Made by a program: the position numbers and the translations under genes. DNA of 64,000 bases from an uncultured Faecalibacterium sp. GTDB lineage: Bacteria; Bacillota; Clostridia; Oscillospirales; Ruminococcaceae. The notes beneath the pieces are model-generated. The model saw only the letters and a list, made by a program, of their open reading frames with translations. It did not search any database and was not told the origin of the DNA. Each line of letters starts with the position of its first letter. Position 1 is the first letter of the stretch. The DNA is taken from NCBI GenBank assembly GCA_934547065.1, contig CAKTEF010000002.1:57778-121777 (forward strand), read 5' to 3'. Below, piece after piece: positions 1-8,124 of the stretch.

Positions 1-1343
1 AGGCGGGCCAGCTCACCGCCGGAAAGCGCTTCGCAGGGTTTGAACACCGTATCGCCCCGGAACCCCAGCTTTGCCAGGTGGCTGCGCACTTCCAGCTCCG
101 TCATGCGGGGATACTTGTTCCAGATCACATCCATGACCCTGCCCGCGCCGATGCGGTTTTGCTGCTGGGCAAAAATGCTGGGCCGGGCACCGGTGCCCAG
201 CCGTACCATGCCGCCGGAGGGGCGGCGCTTGCCGTCCAGCACCTGCATCAGGGTGGATTTGCCCGCACCGTTGGGGCCTGCGATCACCAGCCGCTGCCCG
301 CGGCAGACGGTATAGGTGAACGGTTCCAGCAGGGTGCGGTCCCCGATCCGGATGGTCAGGTTTTTCATCAGCACCAGTTCGTTCCACGGTTCTACGTCGT
401 ATTCAAACCGGAACTTGAGCTGATTCGTCTCGTCTTTGGGGGCTTCCGTGATCTCCAGCTTTTCCAGCTGCTTGCGGCGGCTCTGGGCCATTTTGGTGGT
501 GGAAGCGCGGACCAGGTTGCGGTCCACATAATCCTGCAGTTTTTCAGCAAGGGCCACATCAGCATCGTGCTGCTTCTGGCGCAGGGCATCGGCCGCTTCT
601 TTCTGGGGCAGATAGGCCGAGAAATTGCCCTTGTAGGTGGTCATGGTCTGGAACGAGACTTCCCAGATCTTTGTACAGACGTTGTCCAGGAAATAGCGGT
701 CATGGCTGACGACCAGCACGGCACCCGAATAGCCCTTGAGGTAATTTTCCAGCCATTCCATGGTGGCAAAATCCAGGTGGTTGGTCGGCTCGTCCAAAAT
801 CAGGACATCCGGCTTTTGCAGCAGCAGCTTTGCCAGCCGCAGACGGGTCAGCTCCCCGCCGGAAAGCACCGCGATGTTCTTTTGCCAGGTATCCTGCGCA
901 AAGCCCATGCCGGACAGCACCTTTTTGATGTTGACATCCATATTGTATCCGTCGGCCGCATCAATGATGCTCTGCAGCCCATCGTGCTGTTCCAGCAGCG
1001 AAGCATCCTCCGGGCTGGCTGCCATTTTGCGCTCCAGGACCTGCATCCGGGCCATTGCGTCCAGCACATGGGCAAAGCAGGAGCGCATCTCGCCGTAAAT
1101 ATCCAGCGTCGGGTCCAGCTTTGCGTTCTGTTCCAGATAGCCCAGCGTCACGCCATGCGTCACGCTGAACTCGCCCTCGTAATCCGTATAATCTCCGGTC
1201 AGGATCTTCAGCAGAGTGGTCTTGCCTGCACCGTTCTGGCCCACGATGCCGATGCGGTCCTCCCGCTCGACACTGGCAGACACATCATGCAGCACGACCT
1301 TTTCGCCAAAGCTCTTGCCCAGTTTTTCCAAATGTATCAGCAT
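1..1343 (-). CDS. ABC-F family ATPase, 3' end cut by the window edge
   Basis: Soluble tandem-ATPase protein of the ABC-F type; members act on the ribosome as translation factors or antibiotic-protection proteins rather than as transporters. The first 447 codons are visible. Walker A of domain 1 lies at residues 35-42 (GQNGAGKT), an LSGGE signature and an ILDEPTNHLD Walker B follow, then a linker and a second Walker A (PNGAGKST). The frame leaves the window inside the second signature (LSGGELARL). There are no membrane segments. The ATG at 1343 follows GGAAG. It lies 47 bases downstream of the HAD gene and is probably cotranscribed with it. The ABC-F subgroup (YdiF, Uup or another) cannot be decided here. 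Confidence 0.93.
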   Translation of the reverse strand, partial: MLIHLEKLGKSFGEKVVLHDVSASVEREDRIGIVGQNGAGKTTLLKILTGDYTDYEGEFSVTHGVTLGYLEQNAKLDPTLDIYGEMRSCFAHVLDAMARMQVLERKMAASPEDASLLEQHDGLQSIIDAADGYNMDVNIKKVLSGMGFAQDTWQKNIAVLSGGELTRLRLAKLLLQKPDVLILDEPTNHLDFATMEWLENYLKGYSGAVLVVSHDRYFLDNVCTKIWEVSFQTMTTYKGNFSAYLPQKEAADALRQKQHDADVALAEKLQDYVDRNLVRASTTKMAQSRRKQLEKLEITEAPKDETNQLKFRFEYDVEPWNELVLMKNLTIRIGDRTLLEPFTYTVCRGQRLVIAGPNGAGKSTLMQVLDGKRRPSGGMVRLGTGARPSIFAQQQNRIGAGRVMDVIWNKYPRMTELEVRSHLAKLGFRGDTVFKPCEALSGGELAR

Positions 1344-1390
1344 TGTTTTTCTTCCGTTCTCTCACACTTGCCGCGTGGTGCAGTCTGCTT

Positions 1391-2131
1391 TTACTGCTGG
1401 TGGCGGCGGTTCTTCAGGCCCACGGCCGCCAGTTCCTCCGGCTCCATGACCAGCGGGTACAGTTCTTCCAGGTTTGCGATCTCGTACGTGGGGCAGACTT
1501 TGCCGGGATTTTCGGCGTGGCCGGGGTTGTACCAGCAGGTATCCAATCCGGCGTTCACACCGCCCTGGATATCGCTGCTCAGGCTGTCGCCCACCATCAG
1601 CACATGCTCCCGGTTCTCCACGCCCAAAGCGCGCAGGGCCGCATCAAAGATTTTGCGGTTGGGCTTTTCGCTGTCCATCTTTTCCGAGACGAACACACCT
1701 TCCACATAGTCCAGGATCCCGGACTCGGCCGCGCGGCGGGTCTGCACCTTTTCAAAGCCGTTGGTCACAACGGCCAGCGTGGCCACCTCCGAAAGCTCCC
1801 GCAGAACGTCCAGCACATTGGGGGTTGCCAGGTCCGGGTGGGTGGAGAGCTGTTCCAGATAGAAGCGGTTCATCTCCACGCCGCTGCCCGCTGCGTTTAC
1901 GGCTTTCAAAAAGCGGGTAAAGCGCTCTGCCATCAGCTTTTCGCGGCGGATCTGGCCCTTTTCCAGCTGATGCCACAGCTCCTCGTTGATGGTGCGGTAG
2001 GTCTGGACCGTCTCCGCGTCCGGCTCAATGCCGTATGCGCGGAGCGTATCCGCCAGAGCCTTGCTCTCGGCTGCGTCAAAATCCAGCAGGGTATTGTCTG
2101 CATCAAACAGGATGCAATAATATTTTGCCAT
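1391..2131 (-). CDS. yjjG: HAD-superfamily pyrimidine nucleotidase, YjjG-like
   Basis: Cytosolic HAD phosphatase of 246 residues. Motif I is FDADNTLLDF with nucleophile D10 and acid/base D12, a helical cap follows, motif II is VVTNG and motif IV is GDSLSSD near residue 180. The DADNTLLDF signature and length fit the YjjG/YfnB group, which dephosphorylates noncanonical pyrimidine nucleoside monophosphates as a house-cleaning step; the exact substrate is inferred. The ATG at 2131 is preceded by GAGGG at good spacing, so an in-frame upstream extension to 2209 is unlikely to be translated. The ABC-F gene lies just downstream. Confidence 0.85.
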   Translation of the reverse strand: MAKYYCILFDADNTLLDFDAAESKALADTLRAYGIEPDAETVQTYRTINEELWHQLEKGQIRREKLMAERFTRFLKAVNAAGSGVEMNRFYLEQLSTHPDLATPNVLDVLRELSEVATLAVVTNGFEKVQTRRAAESGILDYVEGVFVSEKMDSEKPNRKIFDAALRALGVENREHVLMVGDSLSSDIQGGVNAGLDTCWYNPGHAENPGKVCPTYEIANLEELYPLVMEPEELAAVGLKNRRHQQ

Positions 2132-2210
2132 GATGTTTTCCCTCTTTCCCTCGATGCGGAGGCTTGTCCGCGCTTGCCGGGGCCAGTTTTTTCCAATCAA
2201 AAAGAACAAC

Positions 2211-2246
2211 GAGAAGCCAGCCCCGCCCCGGCAGAGCTGGCTTCTG
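2211..2246 (-). terminator. intrinsic terminator after the 73-residue gene
   Basis: Ten-base arms at 2212-2221 and 2236-2245 form a perfect hairpin. On the minus strand it is followed by a T-rich stretch (GTTGTTCTTTTTG). It lies just beyond the stop codon at 2248. Confidence 0.8.
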
Positions 2247-2247
2247 C

Positions 2248-2469
2248 TTATTCCTGGATCATTTCATACGTTTCTGCGTCTGTTTGCTCCGGTTCATTGT
2301 CCTTGCAGGCATTCTGTGCCGCGCAGGGGCTTTCCGGGGATCTGGGCATTTCGGCTTCCGAAACGTCATTGTCCACATTTTCCCAATCCATTTCGTACCA
2401 GTCCACGCTGCCGTCGGTCACGGTCTCGGAACCGGGCAGACCGGGGATCCGGATCTTCTCACAAAACAT
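2248..2469 (-). CDS. small acidic hypothetical protein (73 aa)
   Basis: I do not recognise this protein. It has 73 residues, is rich in Asp, Glu and Pro, and has no membrane segment or signal peptide. Support for it being real: an AGGAGG seven bases before the ATG, a tight intergenic fit, and a clean terminator directly after the stop codon. It lies between the SGNH hydrolase gene upstream and the HAD phosphatase gene downstream on the same strand. The composition suggests a small cytosolic, possibly partly disordered protein; no function can be assigned. Confidence 0.6.
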   Translation of the reverse strand: MFCEKIRIPGLPGSETVTDGSVDWYEMDWENVDNDVSEAEMPRSPESPCAAQNACKDNEPEQTDAETYEMIQE

Positions 2470-2519
2470 CCGTCTCCCTCCTTTCCCGTTTCAGCCTATG
2501 CAGGCGGAGCAGAAAAGGT

Positions 2520-4418
2520 TTACCGGCTGGCCGTGGCTTCCCCGGAGGAGGAAGCAGTGCTTTCCGGTGTCAGGTCGTTCTCGGCAGACGATGCCTTGGA
2601 GGTTTCCTCCGCCTTGCCGGAAGAAGCGCTTTCCGCCTTGGACTCCGAAGCCGAGCTGCTGTGGCTTTCGCTGTGAGAGGAAGAAGCCGGCTCGCTCTTG
2701 GATTCCGATGCACTGGCCGAGCTGCTGTGGGAAGCCGACGAGGATGTGGATTCGCTCTTGGAGCCGGACTCGCTCTCCGCACTGCCGTGAGACGTGCTGC
2801 CGGAAGAAGATTCCGCACCGGACGAACCGCTGCCGGAGGAGCTGCTGCTCGAAGAACTGCCGGAAGAAGAACCGGACGAAGCGCTTTCGCTCTTTCCGCT
2901 CTCCGAGGAAGACGAGGATGTACTGCCGGAGGTGGACTCCGACGCGCCGCTGACCGTAAGGGTCAGGGTGTTGCTGGTCACGGTGCAGTCGTTGTAGCTG
3001 ATGACCGCATAGATCTTATAGGTGCCGTTGCGGATGGAGGATGCAGACACCGAAACGGTCGTCTGCCCGGCAGCTGCCGTTACTTCTTCGCCATTGGCGA
3101 ACCAGCGCAGGCTGCCGCTCTTGGCATACTTGCCGCTGACGCTGGCCTTGAAGATATAATTGCCGCCAAACAGCCCTTTGCCCTCGTTGGAAATGTGGAC
3201 CGAAGCCGCCCCAAAGACCGCCGTGACATCCAGGTTCTGCTTGAACTTCGAATCCGTGCGGGTCTTGCTTGTCACGCCGTCGCTCCACTTGACAAAAACA
3301 TAGCCTTCGGCCGGAACTGCCGTCACGGTCAGAGACTGCGATGCATCGGTAATGTCATAGATCAGCGAGGTCTTGCCACTGTCGCTGCCGCAGCTCAGGG
3401 TGCCGCCGCCGCTCTTTTCCACCTGGTAGCGGGCCTCAAACGCCGTCTTGCTCTCCGAGGAGGAGGCGCTTTCACTGGCAGGCTCCTCCGAGCTGGGTGC
3501 CTGCACCGCAGAGCTGGGGTTGGAGCTGTATTCCAGCGTCCGGACCGGGATATTGCCGGTGTCCGGGCGGCGGTCCTCGGTCTGGCAGGCATGGGTGCGC
3601 AGATAGTTCAGCACGGCTTTCAGGCCGGCACTTTTCAGGTGGATGTCGCCGCCGGTATAGTAGTCGGCAATGCCGTAGCCGTCTTCCCCTTTCAGCACTT
3701 CCGCCGTGTTGAGGAACTTGATGCCCAGCTGCTCACACATGCCAAGCAATGCCATATTGAAATCGTCGATCTTCGCCTGATCCATGTGCGGATAGGTGGA
3801 GTGATCCGCCGGAATGGGCGGCACGGTGTTCACGATGATATCCGTATAGGGGTAGCTTGCCTGGATGGCCTGCACCAAAGCGGTGTAGTTGCGAATGAAA
3901 TCCTCCACTGACATCCCGGTGTCGTTGGTGCCCAGGGTGATGACCACCCGGCGGGGCTTCATCATGGCGACCGCCTGCGCAATGGTATAGTGATTCTCGT
4001 TATTCTTGAATGTAACGATGCCATCGTTCAGCGCCGCCTGCGTTCCGATGCCCTCTTTCGCGCAGAACTGCTGCAGCGAGATCAGGCCGTTGTTATAAAG
4101 GCGTACCGTGTTGGAATCCCCCAGGAACAGGGTGCTGTCCAGATACTCCGTCCCGGCATCCGCCGTTTCCGCCAGCAACGCGCTGGAGGTATTGTCGATC
4201 TGATAATGCTCGGAAAGATCCTCTCCTGCCGGGTCCTCACCCGCCGGTTCCGAGGAGGCAGGCTGATCCGCAGGCACTTCCGGCTTGCCGCGCTTGAGCA
4301 AAGTCAGGGTGATGCCAATGGTCAGCAAAGCCGCCAAGGCACAGACCACACACACCAGAACAGCCTGCCGCTGCAAAGAGGTCATGGATTGCTTGTCCGA
4401 TTGCGTCTTACGATTCAT
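2520..4418 (-). CDS. membrane-anchored SGNH/GDSL hydrolase with Ser-rich C-terminal tail
   Basis: Predicted extracytoplasmic esterase or acyl hydrolase of 632 residues. A single membrane segment (about residues 18-41) follows a short charged N-terminus, giving a type II anchor. The SGNH fold follows: block I FLGDSN with nucleophile S102, block III LGTND, and a late DIHLKSAG carrying the Asp-His pair. Next come a bacterial B-repeat-like module (motif GYVFVKWSDG), an Ig-like module, and about 125 residues made almost only of Ser, Glu, Ala, Gly and Lys. There is no LPXTG motif. The ATG at 4418 has GGTGA five bases upstream; the ATG at 4430 and the GTG at 4469 lack a good site. The substrate is unknown; cell-wall or glycan deacylation is a guess from the family. 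Confidence 0.8.
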   Translation of the reverse strand: MNRKTQSDKQSMTSLQRQAVLVCVVCALAALLTIGITLTLLKRGKPEVPADQPASSEPAGEDPAGEDLSEHYQIDNTSSALLAETADAGTEYLDSTLFLGDSNTVRLYNNGLISLQQFCAKEGIGTQAALNDGIVTFKNNENHYTIAQAVAMMKPRRVVITLGTNDTGMSVEDFIRNYTALVQAIQASYPYTDIIVNTVPPIPADHSTYPHMDQAKIDDFNMALLGMCEQLGIKFLNTAEVLKGEDGYGIADYYTGGDIHLKSAGLKAVLNYLRTHACQTEDRRPDTGNIPVRTLEYSSNPSSAVQAPSSEEPASESASSSESKTAFEARYQVEKSGGGTLSCGSDSGKTSLIYDITDASQSLTVTAVPAEGYVFVKWSDGVTSKTRTDSKFKQNLDVTAVFGAASVHISNEGKGLFGGNYIFKASVSGKYAKSGSLRWFANGEEVTAAAGQTTVSVSASSIRNGTYKIYAVISYNDCTVTSNTLTLTVSGASESTSGSTSSSSSESGKSESASSGSSSGSSSSSSSSGSGSSGAESSSGSTSHGSAESESGSKSESTSSSASHSSSASASESKSEPASSSHSESHSSSASESKAESASSGKAEETSKASSAENDLTPESTASSSGEATASR

Positions 4419-4469
4419 GTTGTTCACCATTCGTTTTTGATGCTCTGTTCCAAAAGCTCCGGCCCGCAC

Positions 4470-5120
4470 TCAGGCATTGGCCAGGAGGCGGTCTGCTAGA
4501 TCTTCACAGCTGTCGGCAAAAAAGACAGGAGCAAAAGGAACCAGTTCTTCCCGGCTGCCGTACCCATACAGGACAGCCGCCGCATCCAGATGGCAGTCCG
4601 CCGCACCGCGCATATCATCGTTGCGGTCGCCCACCATCAACACCCGCTTGCCCTGTACACACGGCTGGGCAAGCACATAGCGGACCACGTCCGTTTTGGT
4701 ATCGCGGCTTTCGTCCATGGATGCGCCGCCAATAAAATCAAAGAACCCGGCCAGGCCTTTTTCCTCCAGGATCGGGGTCACGACCTTGGTAGGCTTGGAG
4801 GTTGCCGTGCATAGCACGAACCCCGCCTGCTTCAGACGGCGGAGCATCTCAGCAGCCCCAGGATACGGCTCACCCTCATGGCTGCCTTTTTCGTGGTAGC
4901 TCATGCGATACAGCTCCGTGGCCTGCTCGATCTTGGCCGGATCCGTGAAATGCTCGCCAAAGCTGCGGCGCAGCGGCGGGCCAAGATAGCGGCGCAGATC
5001 GACACCGGTGGTGTCCACGCCCATTTTGCGGAACACTTCTTCCAATGTATGGAGAATGCCGGGGGCGGAATCGATCAGGGTGCCGTCCACGTCAAACAGG
5101 ATCACATCATAGTGCTGCAA
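4470..5120 (-). CDS. HAD phosphatase, phosphoglycolate phosphatase-like
   Basis: Cytosolic HAD hydrolase, 216 residues from the preferred start. Motif I is ILFDVDGTLIDS, the helical cap follows, motif II is CTATSK, and motif IV is VGDRNDDMRGA. This pattern is that of the Gph/PpaX group, which acts on 2-phosphoglycolate or pyrophosphate; the substrate cannot be read from the sequence. I prefer the TTG at 5120, which has GAGAGG nine bases upstream and leaves a normal leader after the promoter at 5157-5185. The GTG at 5141 has no ribosome binding site and would sit almost on the transcription start. It ends directly before the SGNH gene. Confidence 0.82.
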   Translation of the reverse strand: MQHYDVILFDVDGTLIDSAPGILHTLEEVFRKMGVDTTGVDLRRYLGPPLRRSFGEHFTDPAKIEQATELYRMSYHEKGSHEGEPYPGAAEMLRRLKQAGFVLCTATSKPTKVVTPILEEKGLAGFFDFIGGASMDESRDTKTDVVRYVLAQPCVQGKRVLMVGDRNDDMRGAADCHLDAAAVLYGYGSREELVPFAPVFFADSCEDLADRLLANA

Positions 5121-5156
5121 GTTCGTTTTCCTCTCTTTCACACAGATACATCATAT

Positions 5157-5185
5157 AGTATAGCACAGTTTTCGGAATTCAGCAA
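5157..5185 (-). promoter_or_regulatory. sigma-A-type promoter of the HAD phosphatase operon
   Basis: On the minus strand TTGCTG (5180-5185) and TATACT (5157-5162) are separated by 17 bases. The predicted transcript start leaves a leader of about 27 bases before the TTG at 5120. Confidence 0.7.
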
Positions 5186-5249
5186 TTCCAACAAATCGTT
5201 TTTCTCATTTTATACAAATCGGTCACAGCCTGGTCATAAAAACGCAAAA

Positions 5250-5277
5250 TGCCTGCCCGGCAATGCGCAGGCAGGCA
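5250..5277 (-). terminator. intrinsic terminator after the 107-residue gene
   Basis: Arms TGCCTGC (5250-5256) and GCAGGCA (5271-5277), followed on the minus strand by TTTTGCGTTTTT. It lies directly after the stop at 5293. Confidence 0.7.
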
Positions 5278-5292
5278 GAGGGAATGCTGGTC

Positions 5293-5616
5293 TTACCCGG
5301 CAGAAGTGCCGGTTTCAGCCGAGGGATAATACAGGTTGTTTGCAATGAATTCCAGCTTTTCTTTGAGCACCAGCTCCAGGTTGGCCACTGCATGGACCAT
5401 GTTGGTGGCCGAGTCGTTCACTTCCAGCAGCTTGCACAGGTCGATTTCCTCCATTGCAAGGGCGGTTTTCATCTTCTGGCTCTCGGCACAAAGAATGTGG
5501 CTCAGCGCCGACTCCTGCAAAGCGATGCTTTCCAGCAGGTCCACAACAGCCTGATCCAGGCTGACACGGGGCAGGGCTGGGCATTCCAGCGTGGCGGGAC
5601 AATTGGTCATAGCCAT
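5293..5616 (-). CDS. small conserved-type clostridial protein of unknown function
   Basis: 107 residues with a helical core of the form SLDQAVVDLLESIALQESAL...ILCAE, followed by a second segment ending in LVLKEKLEFI. I recall similar DLLESIALEE-type repeats in many uncharacterised clostridial proteins, but no function is known to me. No membrane segment. The ATG at 5616 lies 11 bases after AAAGGA; the ATG at 5628 would touch the ribosome site and is less likely, while the ATG at 5610 is a further option. It follows yerC by 59 bases on the same strand and is probably cotranscribed with it. Confidence 0.6.
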   Translation of the reverse strand: MAMTNCPATLECPALPRVSLDQAVVDLLESIALQESALSHILCAESQKMKTALAMEEIDLCKLLEVNDSATNMVHAVANLELVLKEKLEFIANNLYYPSAETGTSAG

Positions 5617-5675
5617 AAGCGGGATCATCCTTTCTTTATAAGGTATCCCATCCTATGCAGCTGATCCGCAAGGTG

Positions 5676-5990
5676 TCACGCCGGGTCCTGCGTCGTCTTT
5701 TCCGACACCTTTTCGATCACGTCCCGGTAGCCGCCGGAGCCATACTGGATGCAGCGATTGATCCGGCTGATGGTGGCGGTGCTGATCTCCACCGCTTTTA
5801 CGATCTGGTCATAGGTGCTGCCGCCCAGCAAAAGCTTTGCCGCTTCCAGCCGCTGCGCCATGTCCGAGATCTCTTTGACCGTGCATAGATCTTCAAAAAA
5901 ATTATAGCATTCTTCCCGCGTTTCAAGGCTCAGGATCGCATCGAACAATGCGTCCGTGGTCGCGTTTCTTCTGGAATTCTTTTCAGCCAT
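5676..5990 (-). CDS. YerC/YecD-family TrpR-like DNA-binding protein
   Basis: Small DNA-binding protein of 104 residues with the TrpR-like helical fold found in YerC/YecD of Firmicutes. The helix-turn-helix is at about residues 58-82 (TYDQIVKAV...TATISRINRCI). The family is widespread, but its ligand and targets are not established. The ATG at 5990 has AGGAG six bases upstream; the in-frame upstream extension to 6029 is unsupported. It has its own promoter at 6050-6078 and is divergent from cstA, so it could act on that intergenic region, though nothing in the sequence proves it. Confidence 0.85.
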   Translation of the reverse strand: MAEKNSRRNATTDALFDAILSLETREECYNFFEDLCTVKEISDMAQRLEAAKLLLGGSTYDQIVKAVEISTATISRINRCIQYGSGGYRDVIEKVSEKTTQDPA

Positions 5991-6049
5991 AACGGTCTCC
6001 TTTTTATCGTTTCTGCCGTGGGCCGGCATCGGTTATTCAATGTATTATC

Positions 6050-6078
6050 ACTTTAGCACACGAAAGCGCGAAAGTCAA
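6050..6078 (-). promoter_or_regulatory. sigma-A-type promoter of yerC
   Basis: On the minus strand TTGACT (6073-6078), a 17-base spacer and TAAAGT (6050-6055). Confidence 0.7.
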
Positions 6079-6147
6079 GGGTCTTATGTGAGCGGTTTTC
6101 AGCTCTTGACGTTTTTAGTTTTGTTCTTTTCACACATGAAAGAATAT

Positions 6148-6176
6148 CACCTAAAATTTCTTTTCAAATTTTGGTG
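6148..6176. promoter_or_regulatory. AT-rich inverted repeat between yerC and cstA, candidate operator
   Basis: CACC-T-AAAATTT (6148-6159), a six-base loop and AAATTTTGGTG (6166-6176): eleven paired bases with a one-base bulge. It lies upstream of both divergent promoters, in the largest gap (5991-6317) of this part of the window. It is not followed by a T-run on either strand near a gene end, so an operator is more likely than a terminator. Confidence 0.4.
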
Positions 6177-6212
6177 TGAATTGGCACATCATCCGAACCT
6201 GTGGAAAATATA

Positions 6213-6241
6213 TTGACAAATTATGAAAACGGAGATAAAGT
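6213..6241 (+). promoter_or_regulatory. cstA promoter with a possible cre site in the spacer
   Basis: TTGACA (6213-6218), 17 bases, TAAAGT (6236-6241). The stretch TGAAAACGGAGATA at 6224-6237 resembles a CcpA cre site with about two mismatches to the consensus and overlaps the core promoter, which would fit catabolite repression of a starvation gene. The cre call is weak. Confidence 0.5.
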
Positions 6242-6255
6242 ATACACAATTTTCG

Positions 6256-6286
6256 GGCAAAGGTGCCGTGACCAGGCCTCTTTGCC
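6256..6286 (+). promoter_or_regulatory. hairpin in the cstA 5' leader
   Basis: GGCAAAG (6256-6262) pairs perfectly with CTTTGCC (6280-6286), with partial inner pairing. It sits in the transcribed leader, about 30 bases before the start codon, with no T-run after it. It could affect translation or mRNA stability. Confidence 0.4.
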
Positions 6287-6317
6287 TTACGAAAAGAAAA
6301 GGAAAGAGGTAAAAGAA

Positions 6318-8045
6318 ATGAACACGCTGGTCATCATTTTGATCGCCGCCGTGTGCCTGATGGGAGCTTACGCTCTTTACGGCCGCTGGCTGGCAAACAA
6401 ATGGGGCATCAACCCCACCGCTAAGACCCCCGCTGTTGTCCACGAGGACGGCCGGGACTACGTTCCTACCGATGGTTGGACCGTTTTTGCACATCAGTTC
6501 AGCTCCATTGCAGGTGCCGGCCCTGTTACCGGTGCCATCCAGGCTGCCGCATTCGGCTGGCTGCCCGTTCTGCTGTGGGTACTGCTGGGCGGCATCTTCT
6601 TTGGTGCCGTGACCGACTTCGGCGCGCTGTATGCTTCCGTGAAGAATGACGGCAAGAGCATGGGCATGCTGATCGAAAAGTACATTGGCAAGACCGGCCG
6701 CAAGCTGTTCCTGCTGTTCTGCTGGCTGTTCTGCGGCATCGTGATTGCCGCCTTTGCCGACATGGTGGCCGGCACCTTCAATGCCTACGGTGCTGACGGT
6801 GCTCTGGTGGAGGCTGCCCAGACCAACGGTGCTGCCGGCATGGTCTCCATCATGTTCATGGTGTTCGCCGTGGTCTTTGGCCTGCTGCAGAAGAACCTGC
6901 ACTTCACCGGCTGGAAAGAGAATGTGATCAGCATTGCATTCATCGTGCTGTCCTTTGTGGTGGGTGCAAACTTCCCCATCATTCTGGGTAAGGCTGCATG
7001 GAGCTACATCACCTTTGTGTACATCTTCTTTGCCGCTGTTCTGCCCATGTGGCTGCTGAAGCAGCCCCGTGACCACATGACCACCTTTATGTTCGTGGCC
7101 ATGATCGTGGGCGCTGTTCTGGGCCTGATCGTCAACCATCCCGTCATGAACCTGCCGGTGTTCACCGGCTTTACCAACGCCAAGCTGGGCACCATGTTCC
7201 CCATCCTGTTCGTTACCGTTGCCTGCGGCGCTGTTTCCGGTTTCCACAGTCTGGTGTCTTCCGGCACCTCCTCCAAGACCGTTACCAATGAGAAGGATAT
7301 GCTGAAGGTCGGCTACGGTGCCATGGTGCTGGAAAGCCTGCTGGCTGTCATCGCCCTGTGTGTTGCCGGTGCTTCTGCTGCTGCAGACGGCACCCCCGCA
7401 GACGGCACTCCGTTCCAGATCTTCAGCCGCGGCGTTGCCAGCTTCTTCGTGGGCTTCGGCCTTGACCAGCACCTTGCCTCTGTGTTTATGACCATGTGCG
7501 TTTCCGCACTGGCTCTGACCAGTCTGGATGCTGTGGCCCGTATCGGCCGCATGAGCTTCCAGGAGCTGTTCAGCGTGGATGACATGGAGCATGCTGAGGG
7601 CTGGCGCAAGCTGCTGTGCAACGTGTACTTCTCCACCTTCCTGACTCTGGCTTTCGGCTTCCTGCTGACCAAGATCGGCTACGCCAACATCTGGCCCCTG
7701 TTCGGTTCTGCCAACCAGCTGCTGAGCGCTCTGGTCCTGGCCACCCTGTGCGTGTTCCTGAAGGTCACCGGCCGCAGCAACAAGATGATCTTCCCCCCGC
7801 TGGTCATTATGCTGTGCGTCACCTTTACCGCTCTGGTGCAGCGCCTGATCGCGATGGTCAAGGCCATCGGCAATGCCGCTTCTGTCACCATCCCCGCCGG
7901 CGAGACCACCTGGGGTGCCGTGTTCATTGCAAACGGCCTGCAGCTGATCCTGGCTGTGCTGCTGATCGTCCTGGGCCTGAACATTGTGTTCCACTCTGTC
8001 AAGGCTTATAAGAACGCTGAGCACAACAGCGAAGCAAAGGTCTGA
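6318..8045 (+). CDS. cstA: carbon starvation protein CstA family transporter
   Basis: Polytopic inner-membrane transporter of 575 residues of the CstA/BtsT family, whose known members take up peptides or pyruvate during starvation. It begins MNTLVIILIAAVCLMGAYAL, an early membrane helix, and carries the conserved FAHQFSSIAGAGPVTGAIQA segment and FHSLVSSGTSSKT. About a dozen or more hydrophobic helices are evident. It is shorter than the roughly 700-residue enterobacterial proteins, a length I recall as common in anaerobes. The ATG at 6318 has AGAGGT upstream; the open frame from 6201 includes the promoter and is not coding there. It is monocistronic and ends at a strong hairpin. Confidence 0.93.
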   Translation: MNTLVIILIAAVCLMGAYALYGRWLANKWGINPTAKTPAVVHEDGRDYVPTDGWTVFAHQFSSIAGAGPVTGAIQAAAFGWLPVLLWVLLGGIFFGAVTDFGALYASVKNDGKSMGMLIEKYIGKTGRKLFLLFCWLFCGIVIAAFADMVAGTFNAYGADGALVEAAQTNGAAGMVSIMFMVFAVVFGLLQKNLHFTGWKENVISIAFIVLSFVVGANFPIILGKAAWSYITFVYIFFAAVLPMWLLKQPRDHMTTFMFVAMIVGAVLGLIVNHPVMNLPVFTGFTNAKLGTMFPILFVTVACGAVSGFHSLVSSGTSSKTVTNEKDMLKVGYGAMVLESLLAVIALCVAGASAAADGTPADGTPFQIFSRGVASFFVGFGLDQHLASVFMTMCVSALALTSLDAVARIGRMSFQELFSVDDMEHAEGWRKLLCNVYFSTFLTLAFGFLLTKIGYANIWPLFGSANQLLSALVLATLCVFLKVTGRSNKMIFPPLVIMLCVTFTALVQRLIAMVKAIGNAASVTIPAGETTWGAVFIANGLQLILAVLLIVLGLNIVFHSVKAYKNAEHNSEAKV

Positions 8046-8066
8046 TCCAGACTTGACTGAATAAGC

Positions 8067-8106
8067 AAAGCGCCGCTGACGGCTTCTAAACCGTCAGTGG
8101 CGCTTT
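8067..8106. terminator. bidirectional terminator between cstA and the acetyltransferase gene
   Basis: Sixteen-base arms (8067-8082 and 8091-8106) with one wobble position, an eight-base loop and A/T-rich flanks on both sides. It separates two convergent genes and can serve both. Confidence 0.85.
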
Positions 8107-8124
8107 TGTTCTGTTCTGTTCCGG

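Noticed and set aside
6189-8024. Long minus-strand open frame opposite cstA, rich in His and Gln
   Set aside because: It is the shadow of the membrane protein on the other strand; the composition is typical of antisense reading.
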